Origin: Oerskovia paurometabola
GTDB lineage: Bacteria > Actinomycetota > Actinomycetes > Actinomycetales > Cellulomonadaceae
DNA length: 64,000 nucleotides
Direction: 5' to 3'
Assembly (NCBI RefSeq): GCF_016907365.1
Contig: NZ_JAFBBV010000001.1
Coordinates: 1,178,001-1,242,000, forward strand
A program made the position numbers and the translations under genes. Each line of letters opens with the position of its first letter. Position 1 is the first letter of the stretch. The notes under the pieces are model-generated. The model was not told the DNA's origin and did no database searches. It worked only from the letters and a program-made list of their open reading frames with translations. Below are positions 9,260 through 17,573 of the stretch, piece after piece.

Positions 9260-9556
9260 ATGGCGAACGTCAACGTCACCTACAGCGAGATGCGGGACGC
9301 AGCGGGCCGTCTGGAGATCGGCAAGGGGCACCTCGACGAGATCCTCGCGGATCTGATGAAGCAGGTCACGGCGCTCGTCTCGTCCGGCTTCGTGACGGAC
9401 CAGGCCTCGACGCAGTTCATGGCCTCCTACGACCAGTTCAACCTCGGCGCGAAGAACGCGGTCGAGGGGCTCGTCGAGATGCACACGTTCCTCGCGCGCG
9501 CCGCGGACTCGATGGAGGAGCTCGACGCGCGTCTCGGCTCCGCGATCGCCCGGTGA
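9260..9556 (+). CDS. WXG100-family small secreted protein (ESAT-6-like)
   Basis: A 98-residue, all-helical protein of WXG100 size, directly after the secretion ATPase. The start is ATG 9260 (MANVNVTYSEMRDAAGRL). Two helices flank a turn at about residue 40 (LVSSGFVTDQAS), where the usual W-x-G reads S-S-G, so the tryptophan is missing. Helix 2 carries QFMASYDQFNLGAKNAVEGL, the usual ending of these hairpins. The family forms dimers exported by EccC/EssC. The stop overlaps the next gene (GTGA). Family assignment rests on size, helical pattern and position. Confidence 0.8.
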   Translation: MANVNVTYSEMRDAAGRLEIGKGHLDEILADLMKQVTALVSSGFVTDQASTQFMASYDQFNLGAKNAVEGLVEMHTFLARAADSMEELDARLGSAIAR

Positions 9557-10098
9557 CGACTGCTGGACCCTCGGACGGCCGCCCCGACGTCGGGGCGGCC
9601 GTCCTGCCGTACCGGGAGTCGGGCGGCGGGTACGGCCGCGCGGCGACGTGGGTCGCGGTACCGACGGCCGTCGCGTTCCTCGTGGACACCGTGGTCCGGG
9701 GCTGGTGGGACGCGCTCGTGTGGCCCATGATCGGCGTGATCGTCGGGGCGGTCGTGCTGGTGACGGTGTACTCCACCCGGCGGTACCAGAAGATCGTCGT
9801 GGACCAGACGGGTCTGCGGGCCGGCAGGGACCACTTCCCCGCCGCCACGATCGACCCGAGCGTGGTCGCGCACGTCGCAGCCCATGGCCTGCTCCACGAG
9901 GGCGAACGTCTGCCGGACGGCACGACCGTCGCCGGGGGCAAGCTTGTCGGCGGAGCCTATGCCCCCACCCTGGGTGCAGGGCTCCTGCTGCTGCGCCTCA
10001 CGGACGGAAGCTGGATCCGCGTGCAGTGCAGCAAGCCTCAGCAGGTCGTCGCTGCCCTGCAGGTCTGCCTCGCCGGGGCGGCCGGCGCGACGGTCTGA
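9553..10098 (+). CDS. Small membrane protein with PH-like domain, type VII locus
   Basis: A 181-residue protein starting at GTG 9553, which overlaps the WXG100 stop. Two membrane helices lie at about 36-52 and 58-77 (WPMIGVIVGAVVLVTVY), followed by a ~100-residue soluble region starting YSTRRYQKIVVDQTGLRAG. This pattern (two helices then a beta-rich PH-like domain) is common in actinobacterial proteins of unknown role. Translational coupling to the WXG100 gene suggests a secretion accessory function. No precise family is recognised. Confidence 0.65.
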   Translation: MTTAGPSDGRPDVGAAVLPYRESGGGYGRAATWVAVPTAVAFLVDTVVRGWWDALVWPMIGVIVGAVVLVTVYSTRRYQKIVVDQTGLRAGRDHFPAATIDPSVVAHVAAHGLLHEGERLPDGTTVAGGKLVGGAYAPTLGAGLLLLRLTDGSWIRVQCSKPQQVVAALQVCLAGAAGATV

Positions 10099-10113
10099 AC
10101 GACGGGCCGACGG

Positions 10114-11070
10114 TCAGGTGCCTGCACCCCACCAGCAGAGCGCCGCTGCCCAGACGAGCAGAGCCTCGTCGTCGGCGGTGAGGTCGCGGACGGTGAGCAT
10201 GCGCTGACGGTCCTCCGTGCGGATCGACGCGAGCTCGTCGAGGCCGCGCCAGACACGCGCGGCGTTGTCCCGGCCGGGGTAGAGGTCGAGAAGGTCCGTG
10301 AGCACGGGGGCGCCGCGGAGCGCGCCGCGGGGCACGACCTCGCGATGGTGGGCCTTTCGTGAGCCCCCCACGACGGCTGCGACCGGGGTCCCGTCCGCGA
10401 GCGACACCTCGCGCAGGGTCCTGTCGTGGCGACGAGGGACGAGGGGCGTGCTGCGCAGGAGCACGTGCCCCTCGGGGTCGAGCAGCTCGACGGTGTGAGG
10501 GTCGTCGCTGCCGCCGGTGTGCTGGCCGACGAGCCCTTCCACCGCCAGCTCCAGGAGGCCGGAGGCGATCTCCCCCGTGCCGAGCGGAGCGCGAGGACAG
10601 CGGCGGACCAGGTATCCCGGTGAGTGCTCACCGACCAGGAAGACTCGCCCGGTCCACCCCCGTTGGCCGACGTCCCCCCGCGCCTCGGGCACGGCGACCT
10701 CGAACGAGCGGGGGAGGAGCGCGGCGACCTCGGCCTGGCTGCGGTGCAGAGGTTGCTCGGGCGCGGCAGGGACGCCGACCGCGGGTGCCGGCGGCCCGAA
10801 GAGCGCGCCCGGTGCGCGCAGCCGTCGACCGAGGCCGCGCATGCTCGCACCGGTGGCCTCGACGTTCGCGCGGGCCGACTCGACCCCGGCGAGCGCCGCG
10901 CGGCCCCGGTCGAGCAAGGACCCCGGCACGAGCGCGTCGAGCCGTGGGACCCGCCGCGCGTCAGGTCGACGAGCGGCGTCGGCGGCGTCCGTCGCAGTCT
11001 CGGCGGAGGTCTCCCGGGCGTCGCCCTGCGGCTGCGGGAGCGCGCCGCCGTTCTCGTCGTGGTGCGTCAC
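10114..11070 (-). CDS. Hypothetical protein in type VII locus
   Basis: A 318-residue protein read from GTG 11070 (VTHHDENGGAL). The first ~100 residues are Ala/Arg-rich and of low complexity, so a later start is possible. The remainder holds a Gly/Pro-rich linker (RLRAPGALFGPPAPAVGVP) and a folded C-terminal part (about 150-318) ending in a Trp-rich helix (LVWAAALCWWGAG). There is no signal peptide and no clear membrane segment. It is the only minus-strand gene in the secretion locus and is divergent from the EspC-like gene, so both may share the control region holding the inverted repeat at 11111. Function unknown. Confidence 0.55.
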   Translation of the reverse strand: MTHHDENGGALPQPQGDARETSAETATDAADAARRPDARRVPRLDALVPGSLLDRGRAALAGVESARANVEATGASMRGLGRRLRAPGALFGPPAPAVGVPAAPEQPLHRSQAEVAALLPRSFEVAVPEARGDVGQRGWTGRVFLVGEHSPGYLVRRCPRAPLGTGEIASGLLELAVEGLVGQHTGGSDDPHTVELLDPEGHVLLRSTPLVPRRHDRTLREVSLADGTPVAAVVGGSRKAHHREVVPRGALRGAPVLTDLLDLYPGRDNAARVWRGLDELASIRTEDRQRMLTVRDLTADDEALLVWAAALCWWGAGT

Positions 11071-11110
11071 GGGAGTCAGGCTACCGTCGGTGGCTGCCGC
11101 GACAGCGCGT

Positions 11111-11128
11111 GTGGGGAGTTGTCCCCAT
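11111..11128. promoter_or_regulatory. Second copy of the 18-bp inverted-repeat element
   Basis: GTGGGGAGTTGTCCCCAT differs from the element at 9160-9177 only at one central base. It ends 66 bases before the EspC-like start and lies between divergent genes. Two copies in matched positions before the two small-protein genes support a regulatory role, probably co-regulation of substrates. Confidence 0.5.
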
Positions 11129-11194
11129 GGTGAAGCATCGGCAGCATCTGGCAGCATGGCCACGCGCGGTGGAGAGCCGTGCGGACGAGAGGAC

Positions 11195-11497
11195 ATGACG
11201 ATGACGCTTCGCGTCGACACCGAGGCGATCGATGCGGCAGCGATCTCGCTCGGAACCACCGCGGGGACGCTGGGGGACCTGGCAGGCGACATCGCTCAGC
11301 AGGCAGCAGCTGCCTCGGCAGCAGGTGGCCACCCGCACGTCGTTGCGGGCGCGAGCGAGTTCGGAGACTACTGGGGTGCCGGTCTCGGCGCCCTGGCGGT
11401 GGCGCTGGGTGAGCTCGCGACGCAGTTCGGCGACGCTGCGGCGGCCTATGCGGAGCAGGACCAGGTGCTGGCCAACGGTGCGAGGGAGCTCCGATGA
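11195..11497 (+). CDS. EspC/WXG100-like small type VII protein
   Basis: A 100-residue protein from ATG 11195 (MTMTLRVDTEAIDAAA) with GAGAGGAC upstream. It is helical and Ala-rich, and resembles the actinobacterial ESX EspC-like family (LRVDTEAID ... LAGDIAQQA). A YWGAG motif near residue 55 may correspond to the W-x-G turn. No signal peptide. The stop overlaps the next gene as ATGA, the usual pairing of a small helper with its larger co-secreted partner. The assignment is by size, composition and context. Confidence 0.7.
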   Translation: MTMTLRVDTEAIDAAAISLGTTAGTLGDLAGDIAQQAAAASAAGGHPHVVAGASEFGDYWGAGLGALAVALGELATQFGDAAAAYAEQDQVLANGARELR

Positions 11498-12909
11498 CCT
11501 ACTTCGTCGACACGCCGGCGCCGTCCGCTCCCCGGCTCGCCCCGGTCGAAGGTGACCCGGAGGGGCTGCGTACCGCCGCCCGCGGCCTCGAAACGGTGCA
11601 CGACGGCCTCGGCGACGCGCTGCGGGCACTGCGAGCCCGAGCCCGTGCGCTCGGCGACGACTGGGTCGGGGTCGCCGGCGAGGCGGCGCCCGTCGCTGTC
11701 GAGGGCGTCGCGCTGCTCGTGGAGAACGTGCAGGGGGCGATGAGCACGGGAGCCGGCGCGCTGCGGACCTATGCCGACGCGCTCGAGACGGCGCGCACGA
11801 CCGTCGCCACGGCACAAGGGTTCGCCGACGACGCTGCCGCGTCGTGCGGCTCCGCGCTGCGGACGATCGACACGACGGCTAGCCCCGACATGGCCTTCTA
11901 CACCGGCCAGCAGCGCCAGGCAGCGATCTGGGACGCGCAGGTGGCGTTCCAGGCGCAGACCGCTGCGGCGGACCGGGCTCGGGAGACGCTCGAGGCCGCG
12001 GCGCTCGCGTGCCGCCGTGCGCTCGAGGACACCCGTTCGGTGCTGGTGCGGGGGCACCGGGAGTCGTTCGAGGACTACGTCAACGGCATCGTCGCCAACG
12101 GTCTGAGCATGCTTCCCGGCATGGCCGGGCACGAGGGGACTCTCGGCTCGACGGTGTGGGCGGCGACGGCGGCAGGCGGGGTCGCCTACTCGGGCTTCTA
12201 CACGGCGAAGTACGGCGCGGCGCTGTGGATGCACTGGGCCAGGGACAAGATGCTGACCCAGAACTCGGTCTCGAGCCTGATCGTCAAGGCTCTGAGCCCG
12301 CGGCTCGACGCTCTCGGGCTCCGCCTGGGCCTCGGGGCCGGTGTCGGGGCGAACACGTTCAACGGGCTCAACGCCTTCGGACGAGTCATGTTCGGCACGT
12401 CCGGGGTGACGGGGACGGCCGGTGGGATGACGCCGTGGGCAGCAGGTCGAGCGGCTGCCGCGGCCGCTGACACCGGTGCTCTGCGCGCAGGCCTCAGCGC
12501 AGGTGCGAAGGCCTCGGGCGTCCTGCGCGGCCTGGGCGTGGTCGGTGCCGTCGGCGCGACAGGCATGAGCCTCGTGAACGTGGCCTCCCAGGGCAACCCG
12601 ATCGATGCGTTCCAGGAGAACGGCATCGACTACGTCGCGGACGTCGCGGAGCTCGGTTTCAACGTAAGCCTCACGGCTGCGATGATCGCCCCCAACCCCG
12701 TGACGATCGGCGCTGCCGTCATCACGGGAGCGATCTATGGCACGACCGAGATCATCGCCCACTGGGACGAGATCGAGGACCTCGCCGCGAACGGCGCGGA
12801 GATGGTCGCTGACGGATGGAACGCCACGACCGAGGTCGTGGGCGACGCGGTGGACGCCGGCGTCGAGAAGGCAAAGGAGTTCGGCTCGTGGCTCAACCCG
12901 TTCGACTGA
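11494..12909 (+). CDS. Large putative type VII secretion substrate
   Basis: A 471-residue protein. The N-terminal ~200 residues are helical with a WVGVAGEAA turn near residue 55 (a W-x-G motif) and a second helical hairpin, as in PPE/LXG-like substrates. The C-terminal half is Gly/Ala-rich with hydrophobic stretches (GLGVVGAVGATGMSLVNVA; AAMIAPNPVTIGAAVITGAI, about 395-420) that could insert into membranes. The extreme C terminus is amphipathic and charged. A secreted effector or pore-forming protein is possible; no catalytic toxin domain is recognisable. It overlaps both neighbouring genes, so they are probably one operon. Confidence 0.65.
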   Translation: MTYFVDTPAPSAPRLAPVEGDPEGLRTAARGLETVHDGLGDALRALRARARALGDDWVGVAGEAAPVAVEGVALLVENVQGAMSTGAGALRTYADALETARTTVATAQGFADDAAASCGSALRTIDTTASPDMAFYTGQQRQAAIWDAQVAFQAQTAAADRARETLEAAALACRRALEDTRSVLVRGHRESFEDYVNGIVANGLSMLPGMAGHEGTLGSTVWAATAAGGVAYSGFYTAKYGAALWMHWARDKMLTQNSVSSLIVKALSPRLDALGLRLGLGAGVGANTFNGLNAFGRVMFGTSGVTGTAGGMTPWAAGRAAAAAADTGALRAGLSAGAKASGVLRGLGVVGAVGATGMSLVNVASQGNPIDAFQENGIDYVADVAELGFNVSLTAAMIAPNPVTIGAAVITGAIYGTTEIIAHWDEIEDLAANGAEMVADGWNATTEVVGDAVDAGVEKAKEFGSWLNPFD

Positions 12910-13676
12910 CCGAAGGGCTGCCCGCGGCGATGGATCGTCGTCGTCGGCGCTTCCTGCTCTTCCCCGACCACCTCGCTGTCCTGGGCCAGCTGGCCCAGGA
13001 GGGCGTGGTGGAGGAAGGGCTCGACGCCGCCGTCGACGCGCTGCGCGAGGCGGGCGTGCTCGGCGCCGACGACGCGGTCGACCCGGCGGCCGGCGAGCTC
13101 GCCCAGGCGCTGGCGGGGAGCTCGCTCCTCGTCGACGTCGAGACGAGCAGCGACGACGGGATCGTCTACCACGGCCTCGCCTTCGCCTCGGTCGGCGGCG
13201 TGGCCGTGTGCTGGGCGCGCTCTGGCTGGCCGGGGACCGCGCAGGCCGAGTACCTCCCGGTCGACGTCGGGATGGTCGTGCCGTGGATCGCCACGACGGT
13301 CGGGCTCGGGCGGGACGGCGCCACCGGGGGCGGCTCCCTGCCCGACGTCCTCACCACGACGGTCGGCGCGCTGGGTGCGTCCGACGGCACGGCCGACCCG
13401 GAGGAGGCGCTGGGCGGCGCCGCCGACGTCCTCGACGCCGCCAGGCTCACGTGGCGCGTGACGGTCCATGCGCCCGGCGGGTCCACGGTCCGCGCGCTCG
13501 CGGTCGTCGACGCGGGGCCGCTCGGCCTGTGGGAGCGCGTCGCGCCCGCGGAGCCGTTCGGGCTCGACGTCCCGGATCCCGCGACGCCCGTCGTCCTGGA
13601 ACGGCGGAGCCCGGGTGACGTGTGGCGTGCCCTCGTCGGGCTGCTGCAGGACGCCGGCGAGGTCGCGGCGTCCTGA
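12888..13676 (+). CDS. EspG-like secretion chaperone candidate
   Basis: A 262-residue protein. GTG 12888 is chosen because AAAGGAG lies 8 bases upstream inside the previous gene; ATG 12930 (MDRRRRRFLLFPD) is an alternative. It is a soluble alpha/beta protein with no signal peptide or membrane helix. Size, lack of export signal, and place directly after the candidate substrate resemble EspG proteins, which bind ESX substrates before export. Sequence similarity alone does not prove this. An immunity role for the preceding protein is a less likely alternative. Confidence 0.5.
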   Translation: MAQPVRLTEGLPAAMDRRRRRFLLFPDHLAVLGQLAQEGVVEEGLDAAVDALREAGVLGADDAVDPAAGELAQALAGSSLLVDVETSSDDGIVYHGLAFASVGGVAVCWARSGWPGTAQAEYLPVDVGMVVPWIATTVGLGRDGATGGGSLPDVLTTTVGALGASDGTADPEEALGGAADVLDAARLTWRVTVHAPGGSTVRALAVVDAGPLGLWERVAPAEPFGLDVPDPATPVVLERRSPGDVWRALVGLLQDAGEVAAS

Positions 13677-13715
13677 CGTCCCGCGAGGCCCGGGCCGTCA
13701 GGACGCGCTGCCGCC

Positions 13716-13721
13716 TAGACT
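13716..13721 (+). promoter_or_regulatory. Candidate -10 box before LpqN-like gene
   Basis: TAGACT lies in the 79-base gap between the EspG-like and LpqN-like genes, 34 bases before the GTG start. It is a good actinobacterial -10 match; no convincing -35 is seen. It would give the two genes at 13756-14756 their own transcript. Confidence 0.35.
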
Positions 13722-13755
13722 GTCCGGGCCCCGTGGACCCCGAAGAGGAGTGACC

Positions 13756-14232
13756 GTGCCGTCGACCCTGCAGTTCCCGAGCGAGCAGTTCCCCGCCTAC
13801 CCCGGTGTGAGCCTCGACCAACCGGACGGCTGGCAGCCGCTCCCTGAGGTGGGCCTGCCGCTCGCGTTGGCGAAGGACGCCGCCGGTGGGGAGTTTCGCG
13901 CCAACGTCATCACGGTCCTCAACCGGGTCCGGGCCGAGCACACGCTCGACCAGGCGATCGGCGAGGTCGTCGCGCGGCTGACCGCGCTTCCGCAGTACAA
14001 GGAGCTCGGGCGCTCGGAGATCGACGTCCAGGGGCACGCCGGGTTCCGTATCGAGGGGATCTTCGCGGAGCCGACTCTCGGCGCGCTCGTCCAGGCGGTG
14101 CGGATCGTGCTCGTCGACCGCGGGCCCGTCAAGGACCTGGTGCAGGTGACGGGGTCGTGCACGGGGGCACAGATGCCGAGCACGCTGCCGGAGATCCGTG
14201 CGATCCAGGACAGCCTGAGCATCGCCCTGTGA
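13756..14232 (+). CDS. LpqN/LpqT-like protein without lipobox
   Basis: A 158-residue protein from GTG 13756, with AAGAGGAG 8 bases upstream. The arrangement (YPGVSLDQPDGWQPLP ... FRANVITVLNRV ... GRSEIDVQGHAGFRIEG) matches the LpqN/LpqT-type fold, a cone-like beta sheet with helices. Unlike typical LpqN proteins there is no signal peptide or lipobox, so it would stay in the cytoplasm unless exported another way. It sits next to the secretion genes and overlaps the next gene (GTGA). Role unknown. Confidence 0.6.
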   Translation: MPSTLQFPSEQFPAYPGVSLDQPDGWQPLPEVGLPLALAKDAAGGEFRANVITVLNRVRAEHTLDQAIGEVVARLTALPQYKELGRSEIDVQGHAGFRIEGIFAEPTLGALVQAVRIVLVDRGPVKDLVQVTGSCTGAQMPSTLPEIRAIQDSLSIAL

Positions 14233-14756
14233 CCGGCGCGGTGGCGGACGCCGCACCGCTCGACGACGTGGTCGCGGCCCTGCTGGGTCTCGGCTCCGGC
14301 GACCTGCCGTACTCGGCATCGGTCGAGGAGTGGAAGCACGGCGCCCAGGTCACGCTGACCTGGACGGGCTGGGAGGCCCGGTGGCGCTCGTTGCTCGGGG
14401 CGGGGAAGGCGACCAGGTCGTACCGGCTCGTGGTGCGGCTCGACGCCCGACGCGCGGTCTACCGGTTCACGGAGATCAGCGGGAGGTCGCGCAGGAGCGT
14501 GGCCGCCTCGCCGGTCGGTGTCCACGCCGAGGCGCGCTGGGACGCCCACCGCGGCAAGACCTTCGGTACACGGTCGGGAAGCCTGGTGGTCGCGCAGCGC
14601 GTGACCTCGTCGGGGGACCGGGCCTACGAGGTCGCGCACCTCGCCGCCGTGTCGGCGAGCCCGTCGACCATCAAGGTCCCGGTCTTCTCGACGCTCCGGT
14701 CTCTCGGCTGGCGGCCTCGCGTCGACAACCGTTTCGTGCGCCTCTTCGAGAGGTGA
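14229..14756 (+). CDS. Conserved hypothetical protein, end of type VII locus
   Basis: A 175-residue soluble protein from GTG 14229, overlapping the LpqN-like stop. It is predicted mostly beta-stranded (VTLTWTGWEARWRSL, SYRLVVRLDARRAVYRFTEIS) and has no signal peptide or membrane helix. Similar small proteins accompany LpqN-like genes in actinobacterial type VII regions, but no named family is recognised. It is the last gene before a 242-base gap that separates the secretion locus from housekeeping genes. Confidence 0.55.
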   Translation: MTGAVADAAPLDDVVAALLGLGSGDLPYSASVEEWKHGAQVTLTWTGWEARWRSLLGAGKATRSYRLVVRLDARRAVYRFTEISGRSRRSVAASPVGVHAEARWDAHRGKTFGTRSGSLVVAQRVTSSGDRAYEVAHLAAVSASPSTIKVPVFSTLRSLGWRPRVDNRFVRLFER

Positions 14757-14881
14757 GGCTCACGAGCGGAGGCTGCCTCTGACCGCCGCCCGCCCCGCCC
14801 GCGCCGTAACATTCGGCCGGATCATGAGACGCCATTCCACTAGGCGAGATTCGCTGGCAGTGTGAAGGTTCACCTCAGTCG

Positions 14882-14887
14882 TACAAT
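14882..14887 (+). promoter_or_regulatory. Candidate -10 box of the fprA promoter
   Basis: TACAAT lies in the 242-base non-coding stretch 14757-14998, which is visibly less GC-rich than its surroundings. A transcript from here would have a leader of about 105 bases. No good -35 hexamer is visible at 16-18 bases. Nothing else is recognisable in this gap. Confidence 0.35.
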
Positions 14888-14998
14888 CGAGTGGTTCTCC
14901 CGTTGGCGGCCGCGGACTCACCCGGACAGCCCGCGTGACCGGTCCGCCCACCTCCTGCGGGCCGACCTCCCCTCCTCGACCGGAAGGCGTTCTTTCCT

Positions 14999-16429
14999 GT
15001 GAGCAGCTCTCGTCCGTTGCGTGTCGCCATTGTTGGCGCTGGTCCTGCTGGTATCTATGCGGCGGACATTCTGTCGAAGACGGGCGTCGAGGTGAGTATC
15101 GACTTGTTCGAGCGTCTTCCTGCGCCGTTCGGGTTGGTGCGGTACGGGGTGGCGCCGGATCATCCGCGGATCAAGGCGATCATCGTGGCGTTGCACAAGG
15201 TGTTGGCCCGGGGTGATGTGCGTCTGCTCGCGAATGTGGAGTATGGGGTGGATCTGAAGCTGGATGATCTGCGGCAGTTCTATGACGCGGTGATCTTCTC
15301 GACGGGTTCGATCCGGGATGCGGCGTTGGCGATCGAGGGGATCGATCTGCCGGGGTCGTTCGGTGCGGCGGATTTCGTGTCGTGGTACGACGGGCACCCG
15401 GATGTGGCGCGCACGTGGCCGTTGGAGGCCGAGCAGGTCGCGGTGCTGGGGGCGGGGAACGTGGCGCTGGACGTGGCGCGGGTGCTGGCCAAGCATGCGG
15501 ACGACTTGTTGCCCACGGAGATCCCGGAGAACGTGTATCAGGGGTTGAAGGAGTCGCCGGTGACGGACGTGCACGTGTTCGCGCGTCGTGGTCCGGCGCA
15601 GGCGAAGTTCTCCCCGTTGGAGCTGCGTGAGCTGGGGCACGTGCCGGACGTGGACGTGATCGTGTATCCGGAGGACTTCGAGTTCGACGAGGGGTCGATG
15701 GCCGCGATCAATTCCTCGAACCAGACCAAGCAGGTCGTCAAGACGTTGACGGACTGGACGCTCAAGGACCCGTCGCAGTTCACGGCTTCGCGGCGGTTGC
15801 ACCTGCATTTCTTGCATGCGCCGGTCGCGGTGCTGGGCGAGGGCAGGGTCGAGGGGTTGCGTACCGAGCGGACCCGGTTGAACGGGGACGGGACGGTCAG
15901 CGGGACGGGGGAGTTCTTCGAGTGGCCGGTGCAGGCGGTGTACCGGGCGGTGGGGTACTTCGGGTCGCCGTTGCCCGAGATCCCGTTCGACGACCTCAAG
16001 GGTGTGATTCCCAACCGTGAGGGTCGGGTCATCGACATCGATGGTGCGCAGATCCCGGGGGTGTATGCCACGGGGTGGATCAAGCGTGGCCCGGTCGGGC
16101 TGATCGGGCACACCAAGTCCGACGCGTCCGAGACCGTCCGCCACCTCGTCGAGGACGTGACCGGTGCGGTCGCCGCCTCGGAGGGCGTGGAGGCGGTCGA
16201 GGGTGACCTCGAGGCCGGTCGCGTCGCGCCGCACGGTTCGCCCGAGGCGGTCCTGGAGTTCCTGACCGAGCGCGGCGTGGACGTCGTCCAGTGGGCCGAC
16301 TGGGAGGTCCTGGACGCCCACGAGCGCACCCTCGGGGAGCCGCACGGGCGCGAGCGCATCAAGGTCGTGCCCCGCGAGGACATGATCCGCATCGCCCGCC
16401 GCCAGACCGAGGCAGCCACCGAGGCCTGA
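14999..16429 (+). CDS. fprA: Ferredoxin/flavodoxin--NADP+ reductase
   Basis: A 476-residue, adrenodoxin-reductase-type FAD enzyme that passes electrons between NADPH and ferredoxin. The FAD Rossmann motif [11 protein letters not shown] lies at about 13-23 and is followed by [19 protein letters not shown], a family hallmark. The NADP site is [32 protein letters not shown] near the C terminus closes the FAD pocket. Length fits the family. The GTG start is followed by [14 protein letters not shown]. Codon use is unusual: roughly the first 1090 bases use many T- and G-ending codons (TTG, GAT, GGT), then the gene returns to the C-ending style of its neighbours. A hairpin follows at 16452. Confidence 0.95.
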   Translation: MSSSRPLRVAIVGAGPAGIYAADILSKTGVEVSIDLFERLPAPFGLVRYGVAPDHPRIKAIIVALHKVLARGDVRLLANVEYGVDLKLDDLRQFYDAVIFSTGSIRDAALAIEGIDLPGSFGAADFVSWYDGHPDVARTWPLEAEQVAVLGAGNVALDVARVLAKHADDLLPTEIPENVYQGLKESPVTDVHVFARRGPAQAKFSPLELRELGHVPDVDVIVYPEDFEFDEGSMAAINSSNQTKQVVKTLTDWTLKDPSQFTASRRLHLHFLHAPVAVLGEGRVEGLRTERTRLNGDGTVSGTGEFFEWPVQAVYRAVGYFGSPLPEIPFDDLKGVIPNREGRVIDIDGAQIPGVYATGWIKRGPVGLIGHTKSDASETVRHLVEDVTGAVAASEGVEAVEGDLEAGRVAPHGSPEAVLEFLTERGVDVVQWADWEVLDAHERTLGEPHGRERIKVVPREDMIRIARRQTEAATEA

Positions 16430-16451
16430 CCCGCACGACGCGCACCACGCC

Positions 16452-16485
16452 ACGGCGCCCCAGCCCACCCGGGCCGGGGCGCCGT
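16452..16485 (+). terminator. Hairpin after fprA
   Basis: ACGGCGCCCC (16452-16461) pairs with GGGGCGCCGT (16476-16485); an inner GCCC/GGGC helix extends it after one mismatch. It lies 22 bases after the fprA stop with no U-run, as is common in high-GC genomes. Confidence 0.7.
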
Positions 16486-16634
16486 CGTCGTCCTTGCGAG
16501 GACGGAGCCGCGCTCAGGCCCGGCATGCCGAGCCGTCCGGGTCAGGCGGCGCAGGGAACCCCCCGCGTGCGCCGAGCGTTCTCCCGGTGGATGCTCGCAC
16601 CACGGCATCCTGTGCTCGACGGAAGGGGCTGAGC

Positions 16635-17510
16635 GTGGGTCATCAGCATTTCAACGGTCTGAAGACCGCAGGGCTCTTCGGGATCATGTGGGTCGTGATC
16701 CTGGGCCTGTGGGCCGTGTTCGGACGGTCGGCCAGCACGTTGTGGATCTTCGTCGCGATCGGTCTCGTGACCACGGCGTACGGGTACTGGAACTCCGACA
16801 AGATCGCGATCCGGGCCATGCACGCGCGGCCGGTGAGCGAGCTCGAGCAGCCCGCGATGTACCGGATCGTGCGGGAGCTCTCGACCGCCGCGCGTCAGCC
16901 GATGCCCAAGCTGTACGTCTCGCCCACGCAGGCCCCCAACGCGTTCGCGACGGGTCGCAACCCCAAGAACGCCGCGGTCTGCTGCACCGAAGGCATCCTG
17001 ACGCTCCTCGACGAGCGCGAGCTGCGCGGCGTGCTGGGGCACGAGCTCATGCACGTGTACAACCGCGACATCCTCACGTCGTCCGTGGCCAGCGCCATGG
17101 CCGGCGTGATCACGTCGCTGGCCCAGTTCCTGCTGATCTTCGGTGGCAACCGCGAGCGTGGGGGCAACCCGCTCGCGGCGATCGCCATGTCGCTCCTCGC
17201 GCCCGTGGCCGCGATGGTGATCCAGCTCGCGATCTCCCGCACACGCGAGTACGACGCCGACGAGGACGGCGCCAAGCTCACGGGCGACCCGCTCGCGCTC
17301 GCCTCGGCGCTGCGCAAGCTCGAGCAGGGGACGGCACGCGCGCCGCTGCCGCAGAACCGCGACCTCGTCGACGTCTCGCACCTCATGATCGCCAACCCGT
17401 TCCGCGGCGCGGGCGTCGCGAAGATGTTCGCGACGCACCCGCCCATGGCCGACCGCATCCAGCGCCTCGAGCGCATGGCGGGCCAGCAGGGTGGCATCAC
17501 GCGCTACTGA
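16635..17510 (+). CDS. htpX: HtpX-family membrane zinc metalloprotease
   Basis: A 291-residue membrane protease that degrades damaged membrane proteins. The GTG start ([13 protein letters not shown]) follows GGAAGGGG. Two N-terminal membrane helices (about 10-50) precede the catalytic motif HELMH at 136-140, whose two histidines bind zinc and whose Glu acts in catalysis. Two further helices (about 155-200) are followed by [12 protein letters not shown], the third zinc-ligand region. Length matches the family (280-300). It appears to be transcribed alone. Confidence 0.95.
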   Translation: MGHQHFNGLKTAGLFGIMWVVILGLWAVFGRSASTLWIFVAIGLVTTAYGYWNSDKIAIRAMHARPVSELEQPAMYRIVRELSTAARQPMPKLYVSPTQAPNAFATGRNPKNAAVCCTEGILTLLDERELRGVLGHELMHVYNRDILTSSVASAMAGVITSLAQFLLIFGGNRERGGNPLAAIAMSLLAPVAAMVIQLAISRTREYDADEDGAKLTGDPLALASALRKLEQGTARAPLPQNRDLVDVSHLMIANPFRGAGVAKMFATHPPMADRIQRLERMAGQQGGITRY

Positions 17511-17573
17511 GCCCGCGTCGCCGAGGCACCCGTCGCTGAAGGTCCCTGCCGCCGAGGGAGAGCCGAGCTCCCT

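Noticed and set aside
11494..13676. Toxin-immunity pair in the type VII locus
   Set aside because: No catalytic toxin domain is visible in the first protein; the second has a chaperone-like context, so the claim is not supported.
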